64,000 bases of DNA, taken from Laspinema olomoucense D3b (GTDB taxonomy: Bacteria; Cyanobacteriota; Cyanobacteriia; Cyanobacteriales; Laspinemataceae). Positions 59,634-64,000 of the stretch are shown in pieces (positions within the stretch are counted from its first letter, which is position 1; every line of letters begins with the position of its first letter). The notes under the pieces were generated by a model. That model made no database searches and was not told where the DNA came from. It was given only the letters and a program-made list of their open reading frames with translations. The position numbers and the translations under genes were made by a program. Where the stretch lies: assembly GCF_025370785.1 (NCBI RefSeq), contig NZ_JAMXFA010000005.1, positions 62,001-126,000 of the forward strand, in the 5' to 3' direction.

Positions 59634-60038
59634 ATGAGACTCCAGTTAAAAACCGCGATCGGGGTGTTGGCACTCCTAGGCGCGTCTGTGGTGGGGACGC
59701 CCGAGGCAGTCGCCCAAAGTCAACCGGGAAGCATTGCTGAACAATTTGAGCGGGCTTTCTTTCGTAGTTCTGATACGTTTTACCAGAATCGCTCAATTTT
59801 TGACCAAATCGGCACTTATCTGCTGCCGATGACTTACCCGGAACGGGATGCGGAACGGGATGCGGAACGGGTACACAAGCTCTATGAGTCGGTCCTGCAA
59901 GTCCAAACCTCTAGCGATCCGATTATTAGAACCCGGGATTTGACGAACCCGTTTAACGAGTCTTTGCAGACGATGCCCAGTTATACCCCAAGTGGGATCC
60001 CTTTTAATCCTCAAAATGAAATCCTGCCCCTGCGGTAA
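59634..60038 (+). CDS. Exported hypothetical protein with short charged repeat
   Basis: A 134-residue protein with a clear signal peptide (RLQLKTAIGVLALLGASVVG, likely cut after AVA) and GAGGAG 7 bp upstream of the ATG. The mature part is mostly polar and contains a tandem ERDAERDAERV stretch, encoded by three 12-bp repeats (CGGGATGCGGAA). I recognise no family. The last 20 residues include PFNPQNEILPLR. It stands alone between pyrE and the tRNA/intron region. Confidence 0.65.
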   Translation: MRLQLKTAIGVLALLGASVVGTPEAVAQSQPGSIAEQFERAFFRSSDTFYQNRSIFDQIGTYLLPMTYPERDAERDAERVHKLYESVLQVQTSSDPIIRTRDLTNPFNESLQTMPSYTPSGIPFNPQNEILPLR

Positions 60039-60048
60039 GTAAAAATTT

Positions 60049-60070
60049 GGGGCAGTTGATGTACTGCCCC
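60049..60070 (-). terminator. Hairpin downstream of the split tRNA
   Basis: GGGGCAGT-TGATGT-ACTGCCCC: an 8-bp stem and 6-nt loop. On the minus strand the stem is followed by AAATTTTTAC, so it could end the leftward tRNA/intron transcript about 105 bp beyond the tRNA. On the plus strand it lies 10 bp after the exported-protein gene and could end that transcript too. Confidence 0.6.
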
Positions 60071-60222
60071 GAGAAAGGGGGGAACTCGTGAAATTGACGT
60101 GAGTTGGGAATTTCTTCTGGGCGATCGCCCAGAAGAGGTGGGGTTCGTTTCTGATTCCCGTTATCTTGTTTAATCGGCAGTGCAGGAGTTGAACCTGCCT
60201 AAGGCGAATTAGTTGCCTGAAC

Positions 60223-62016
60223 TTAGGAGTTACCTTCTAAGCTCGGCTGCCAAACCGGACTTACACCTTTCAATGTATCCGGCTTTAAGCTAGGTGGGGA
60301 GTTCCTTTGGGACTGGCCCCGCATCATGTTATGGATTTCATCGTGGCAGTGCAGGTGCACCAATGTTTTATTGGTCTTTTTATTATTTTCCCTGTTGCCG
60401 TCGATGTGATGGACCTCTATTGGGTCTTCTACATAAAACGGAAGCCCACAGTGTGAACATTTCCATTCTTGGCTTTTTAATCCCCTTTTTATGTCTTTTG
60501 GACATAAAGGGTGGCTCCCTCTGCGTTTTGCCCAGAACACCCAATCTCCGTCGTAGGGGCTTCTTGTCCCTTGTACTTTGATGTGCTGCTCATAGTCAAA
60601 CTCGTATAGAGTTACCGCCAAGTGTAGATGATTACCTTCCTTCCATCCGAAATTCCAGGCTGAAGTTTTAGATTTATGAAAAATCTTGCTTGCAATGTAA
60701 CCGTTTCCTCTTTGAGCGAACTTTTTCTGTCCCCAATTTAAGTAGACTGGGTACAAATCATGTTGCAGCTTTCTGAAGATTTCGCCTGAACTGTCGCCTG
60801 TTTTAAAGTAGTTTGCCCATCCTCTTACGAACCAGTTGTGCCTTTTTAGCATTTCTGCTGGGGGCATACTCTGTCCCGTTTTTAGTATGGTTTTTACCTG
60901 TTTGCGGAATTTTTCTATGGATTCTTCTGACGGTTGAACCCTTGTTCGCTGCATCAGGTTCTTTCCATGTGAGTTAGTTCCGCATTTATGTTTTCCTACC
61001 TCATAACTTCGGATGTTGAACCCTAGAAAATCGAATCCTGGTTTCTGACCTTCAACTTCTTTTATGGTGTGCGCTATTCGGGTTTTATTCTCATTGAGTT
61101 TTAACCCTATTGTTGCTAACCATTTTTCTGTTTCGGATTTGGCTTCCTGGATTACTTCTAGTTTTTCATGAAGGATTACGAAGTCGTCTGCGTACCTTAT
61201 TGTTCTAGCTTCACTCCATTCTTTCATTTTCCCTTTTTCTTGCCCTTTGCGGGTGCGGAATGTCGGGAATTTGTCTGCTATGTGTGTCTCAAGCCCGTGG
61301 AGAGCTATGTTGGCTAGTAAGGGTGAAATGACGCCTCCTTGTGGGGTCCCTGATTCGGTTTTGTAAAATACGTCTCCTTTCATGATTCCAGATTTGAGCC
61401 ATGCTCTTACCTGGTTTTCCATGATCGGAAAGGTATTTAACTTACCTATTAGCGCCTCATGGTCGATGTTATCAAAACAACCTTTAAGCTCAGCATCCAG
61501 TATGTATTTACTTTGACGTCTGACTTGCAGTTCGATTGCGATTATGGCATCGTGGCAGCTTCTTCCGGGCCTAAATCCGTATGAGTTAGGCTCGAATTTG
61601 GCTTCCCATTCAGGTTCTAGGGCTAATTTGGCTAGAGCCTGCTTCGCCCTGTCCTCTATGGTGGGAATACCTAAAGGTCGCGTCTCCTTCTGGCCCGGTT
61701 TGGGGATTTCTACCCTTAAAAGGGGAGTAGCCTTACCATCCAGGCTTAAGGTTTCTGCCAGTTTTAGGCGTTCTGATGGGTCAAGATTCTTGATTCCATC
61801 TACGCCTGCTGTGGCTTTTCCCTTGTTTTCCTGTGTTACTCTTCTGACTGCTAAGAGTCGGGCCGAGTAAGAGGTTATTAGGGTTTTCTGCAACCTTACC
61901 TTGAAGGCGGTGTTTCCATCTTTTGATGCTTCATAGATTCGAGTTTGTAGTTTCGCCACTTTCGTTTGGACTGTCGCCCAATCTATTTGTGACCATTCCG
62001 TTTTCACCTTGGACAT
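60223..62016 (-). CDS. Group II intron-encoded reverse transcriptase/maturase with HNH domain
   Basis: A 597-residue protein. The RT domain (about 60-330) includes SYGFRPGRSCHDAI, GTPQGGVISPLLANI and the YADD box at 275-278. At motif A, where a group II RT carries the metal-binding Asp (DIKGCF), this protein has ELKGCF with Glu 176, an unusual change at a catalytic residue. The X/thumb maturase domain (about 340-450) follows, then an HNH endonuclease (CSHCG, VHHIDGN, LHCHDEIHN) that looks intact. The reading frame does not stop in domain IV; it runs through domain V and ends in domain VI, so the last 30 or so residues are translated ribozyme. Function: needed for splicing of the host intron; mobility doubtful given Glu 176. 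Confidence 0.9.
   Translation of the reverse strand: MSKVKTEWSQIDWATVQTKVAKLQTRIYEASKDGNTAFKVRLQKTLITSYSARLLAVRRVTQENKGKATAGVDGIKNLDPSERLKLAETLSLDGKATPLLRVEIPKPGQKETRPLGIPTIEDRAKQALAKLALEPEWEAKFEPNSYGFRPGRSCHDAIIAIELQVRRQSKYILDAELKGCFDNIDHEALIGKLNTFPIMENQVRAWLKSGIMKGDVFYKTESGTPQGGVISPLLANIALHGLETHIADKFPTFRTRKGQEKGKMKEWSEARTIRYADDFVILHEKLEVIQEAKSETEKWLATIGLKLNENKTRIAHTIKEVEGQKPGFDFLGFNIRSYEVGKHKCGTNSHGKNLMQRTRVQPSEESIEKFRKQVKTILKTGQSMPPAEMLKRHNWFVRGWANYFKTGDSSGEIFRKLQHDLYPVYLNWGQKKFAQRGNGYIASKIFHKSKTSAWNFGWKEGNHLHLAVTLYEFDYEQHIKVQGTRSPYDGDWVFWAKRRGSHPLCPKDIKRGLKSQEWKCSHCGLPFYVEDPIEVHHIDGNRENNKKTNKTLVHLHCHDEIHNMMRGQSQRNSPPSLKPDTLKGVSPVWQPSLEGNS
60252..60285 (-). ncRNA. Group II intron domain V
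   Basis: A 34-nt element on the minus strand with AAGCCGGAT pairing to GTCCGGTTT (including the canonical G-U), a two-nucleotide bulge, and ACATT-GAAA-GGTGT closing a GAAA tetraloop. The catalytic AGC triad is present. Domain VI follows with an 8-bp stem (GAGCTTAG/CTAAGTTC) and a bulged A at 60218. Confidence 0.93.
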
Positions 62017-62561
62017 AACTACTCATCTGGTCTACTTTTCCTAGCTACCTACCTTTCTGCATATCCCAGGCGTTACTCTGGGCTTTGGCTTTTTGTAGGT
62101 TCCTTCACCTGTCCTTCCGTTCCTTAGCTGGAACCCCTTGATTAGGGTCGGAGGAATTAGCAGGTTTCCCGCTTATCTCTCTTCACATCTTGACAACTTA
62201 GGGGCCTCCTTTAGCCGGGAGAGTGTTTTAGGGCCATCTCTGAGCTACTCACGGCTCAGTTTCCTTACTCTCTTGTTCTTTTGAACCCAGGGGGTGCATA
62301 CCCTTACCCTGGTGCATCTGACCAGCTTTTATGCGGAGGTTCACTTTCGTTCCCCATATTGCCTCCCTCTCCCGTTCTTTCCCGGGGGTCTCCGGTACTA
62401 GGTGGGATTTATACCCTGGCTTGTTAATCCCTGAGTTTGCTAGTCTCAGGAACCGGGTATTGGAGTCTCCCGATGGACTGGGAGGAAGGATTTTCACCTT
62501 CATGTGTAGCAAGCGTCGCGTCGCACTGAGTTCGCTGCCTCATCCGCTCGGCCAACTGCCG

Positions 62562-62917
62562 TCTTTTTTTACTGATTGTAGCAGACTCATGGCAGAGTCG
62601 TGGGAAAATTTTGCGTTCAGAATGAATCCGAAAAGTCGGAATTCTGGAGCAAGCAACAGACTCTGACTGACGATTCTAACCCCTAGGGGTGTAACCTGTC
62701 TAGGGGGGAAGGGTAACGGGAGAAAAAATCAGTGGGAGGCAAGCGGGGAACGGATTGGCTCAGAACGTGATGGAATAAAAAAAATAGGGATTAAAATCGA
62801 GATGCCTGGGCTTGTCAAGGGCTGGTGTCATTTTCCCCCCGGGAAAGGCGAGGTACTCTTGAAGCTAGAACAATGAGTCGGTATTGCGGCGATCGCATAA
62901 GAGAAAGAAAAAGCATT
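62562..62917. other. Interval upstream of the split tRNA and of the next gene
   Basis: No gene is supported. A T-run on the plus strand lies next to the tRNA 5' end (an A-run in the leftward promoter region), and TACAAT on the minus strand may be the -10 of the tRNA promoter. The right part includes the start region of the following gene, whose ATG lacks a strong ribosome-binding site. Confidence 0.4.
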
Positions 62918-63601
62918 ATGAAAGTCAACCCCACTGTCATCCTCACGTTTTTGCTGTTATCCATGATGTTTGGCGCGGGTGCCTTGAGTGCCTCCCTGGG
63001 ATTAGAGTTAGGCAAAGCTGCGCTCAAGGAAGTAACTCAGCCTGATGTTCGTCCGAATACCTCGGGAGAGTCCAAAACCCCGGCGACAGGTAAGGGCCAA
63101 GGGCTGAAGCTGTTGAAGGAAGACGAAGTAATCAAAACCGTCAAGGCGAGAATCTCGGGCAAACAAGTGGAACCGGAATCCGCTGAAACGAAAGCGGCAA
63201 AACCGGAAGCCAAGGAGTCTGAAGAAGCCAAAGCTGCCGAAGAACCGAAGAAAGACGAGCGGTTTCCCATCGCCACCAAGGACCAGGATGTCAGTTTGGA
63301 AGTCACCGGGGTGCGGCGAGAAGGGTCCTCGCTGGTGCTGGATGTTAGTTTAAAGAATGAGAGTTCGCGATCGGTACAGTTTCTTTACAGTTTCTTGAAT
63401 GTGACTGATGATAAGGGCCGATCGCTCAGTGCCACAACGGAAGGATTGCCGGGAGATTTGTCCCCCAGCGAGGAGAGCTATTCGGGGACCGTCAGCATTC
63501 CCACAGCGTTGTTAGACAATGCACAGAAGCTGTCGTTAACCCTGACGGATTATCCGGATCAGGAGCTTGAGCTCAAAATGTCCGACATTCCGGTGCAATA
63601 A
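62918..63601 (+). CDS. Membrane-anchored hypothetical protein
   Basis: A 227-residue protein. The N-terminus is a hydrophobic anchor or uncleaved signal (VILTFLLLSMMFGAGALSAS). About residues 50-125 are a low-complexity Lys/Glu/Ala-rich linker (EAKESEEAKAAEEPKKDE). A compact beta-rich C-terminal domain follows, about residues 130-225, with DVSLEVTGVRREGSSLVLDVSL and ESYSGTVSIPTALL, like immunoglobulin-type domains such as DUF4352. It is probably exposed outside the membrane. The ATG here puts the anchor at the very start; an upstream frame extends 31 residues without sense. Confidence 0.72.
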   Translation: MKVNPTVILTFLLLSMMFGAGALSASLGLELGKAALKEVTQPDVRPNTSGESKTPATGKGQGLKLLKEDEVIKTVKARISGKQVEPESAETKAAKPEAKESEEAKAAEEPKKDERFPIATKDQDVSLEVTGVRREGSSLVLDVSLKNESSRSVQFLYSFLNVTDDKGRSLSATTEGLPGDLSPSEESYSGTVSIPTALLDNAQKLSLTLTDYPDQELELKMSDIPVQ

Positions 63602-63772
63602 ACGGGAGACTCATGTGCGGATACAGAGCAACTAACCAACCCTAGCATCGGGTTTAAGTTAGGGGGATGTTCTGGCATCGGGACCCCGAGTAATTTCTCG
63701 GAGTTCAAGTTCCGGTGCCAAGCGCTCAACGTTAAAATGGGTAATCCAAATGTTTCAAGATGAGTTGCAGTG

Positions 63773-64000
63773 GTGCGTTCTTTAAGCTATTTTTCTGCGG
63801 TGGGTGGAATGGTGACCCTGGGAGTCGTGGGATGGCACTCAAGCCGTGCGATCGCCAATGATGTAGCGGTGGTGGTCCCGGGGAGTTCCCTTCACACCGG
63901 GCAAGATATCGTACTGCGCTTGCTTGCGGTATTTGGACTGATCGCCATTAATGCTTTTTTCGTGACTACGGAATTTGCGATCGTTTCCGTACGGCGATCG
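63773..64000 (+). CDS. CNNM/hemolysin-family (CorC/DUF21) membrane protein, 5' part
   Basis: The first 76 codons are present and the frame is open at the window edge. After a leader (YFSAVGGMVTLGVVGWHS) comes DIVLRLLAVFGLIAINAFFVTTEFAIVSVRRS, given here only as LIAINAFFVTTEFAIVSVRR, the first transmembrane helix of DUF21/CNNM proteins. This family transports or senses divalent cations such as Mg. A GTG start is used; the codon just before is also GTG, and the next in-frame codon upstream of these is a stop three codons away. Confidence 0.75.
   Translation, partial: MRSLSYFSAVGGMVTLGVVGWHSSRAIANDVAVVVPGSSLHTGQDIVLRLLAVFGLIAINAFFVTTEFAIVSVRRS

Larger units (their letters stand above)
60212..62526 (-). 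mobile_element. Group II intron (2315 nt) with encoded maturase, inside a tRNA gene
   Basis: The 5' end is GTGCG, the group II consensus; the 3' end is AC after a domain VI with bulged A seven nucleotides before the splice site. Domain V is at 60252-60285. The protein gene occupies most of the intron, with about 510 nt of RNA domains ahead of it. A likely EBS1, TGGGTTC (62283-62289 on the plus strand as its complement), pairs all seven nucleotides with the 5' exon end GAACTCA allowing one G-U, and lies about 240 nt into the intron, where EBS1 is expected. The exon boundaries reproduce an exact tRNA, which supports both splice sites. Confidence 0.93.
60174..62561 (-). tRNA. tRNA with anticodon CAU, interrupted by a group II intron
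   Basis: The 5' exon (62527-62561, 35 nt) and 3' exon (60174-60211, 38 nt), read on the minus strand and joined, make a complete 73-nt tRNA. Acceptor: CGGCAGT pairs with ACTGCCG, all 7 bp. D stem GCC/GGC with a 10-nt loop containing GG. Anticodon stem GCGAA/TTCGC with loop CTCATAA, so anticodon CAU. Variable loop CTTAG. T arm GCAGG-TTCAACT-CCTGC. Discriminator A; CCA not encoded. The intron falls between nucleotides 35 and 36, inside the anticodon. C1-G72 is paired, so it is not the initiator; elongator Met or lysidine-modified Ile2 are possible. A candidate -10 TACAAT lies on the minus strand just before the 5' end (62575-62580). Confidence 0.88.

Noticed and set aside
60174-60211. Lone 3' tRNA half taken as a tRNA pseudogene
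   Set aside because: It pairs perfectly with the 5' half at 62527-62561 once the intron is removed, so the gene is interrupted and not truncated.
62249-62666. Open frames on both strands in the 5' part of the group II intron
   Set aside because: They fall on structured intron domains I-III or across the tRNA exon, so the open frames are incidental.

Overview
The window reads as chromosomal DNA of a filamentous cyanobacterium, probably an oscillatorialean. Three things point that way: the octamer GCGATCGC (the cyanobacterial HIP1 site) occurs throughout, many gene families are cyanobacterial (CYP120-like P450, PAS-rich chemoreceptors, Uma2 nucleases), and there are cyanobacterial-type palindromic repeats and heptamer tandem repeats. 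Genus is inference only.

Layout. 1-15.5 kb is mostly housekeeping: a prohibitin-like 3' end, a cytochrome P450, a MazF-type toxin pair, tRNA-Leu(UAG), holB, the glycolate dehydrogenase genes glcE and glcF, a TPR lipoprotein-like or exported protein, murD, glyS, a CHASE-domain histidine kinase and a second TPR protein. 15.8-26.4 kb holds an EF-G-like GTPase with a strong terminator, then a plus-strand chemosensory set: two CHASE3-type receptors, a CheA-REC hybrid and CheB. 26.6-27.3 kb is an antitoxin/PIN-toxin pair.

27.4-37.2 kb is a minus-strand group that looks like an azole/azoline RiPP (TOMM) locus. In transcription order it has a 159-residue protein with a proline-rich tail ending ATTC (candidate precursor), a fused leader-binding/YcaO cyclodehydratase, an amidohydrolase, and a 1782-residue kinase/AAA ATPase/GAF/SpoIIE-phosphatase regulator. 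38.1-50.7 kb is a second chemosensory operon on the minus strand: receiver, CheW, receptor, receptor, CheA-REC, CheW. The second of its two receptors carries an ethylene-receptor-like membrane domain with the copper-site Cys and His; the first carries a degenerate copy.

50.7-59.6 kb contains thiC behind a TPP riboswitch, an exported amine oxidase, a GAF-PAS adenylate cyclase, pyrE, and several small toxin-antitoxin-like pairs (DUF433/PIN-like, HicB, DUF4160/DUF2442, ParD/ParE).

The most unusual item is at 60.2-62.6 kb. A tRNA gene with anticodon CAU is split inside its anticodon by a 2315-nt group II intron. The two exons rejoin into an exact 73-nt cloverleaf. The intron shows GTGCG at its 5' end, a canonical 34-nt domain V, and a domain VI with a bulged A seven nucleotides from the 3' splice site. 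Its protein has Glu where reverse transcriptases carry a catalytic Asp, which would suit an intron kept for splicing rather than mobility. The window ends with a membrane-anchored hypothetical protein and the start of a CNNM/hemolysin-type membrane protein.
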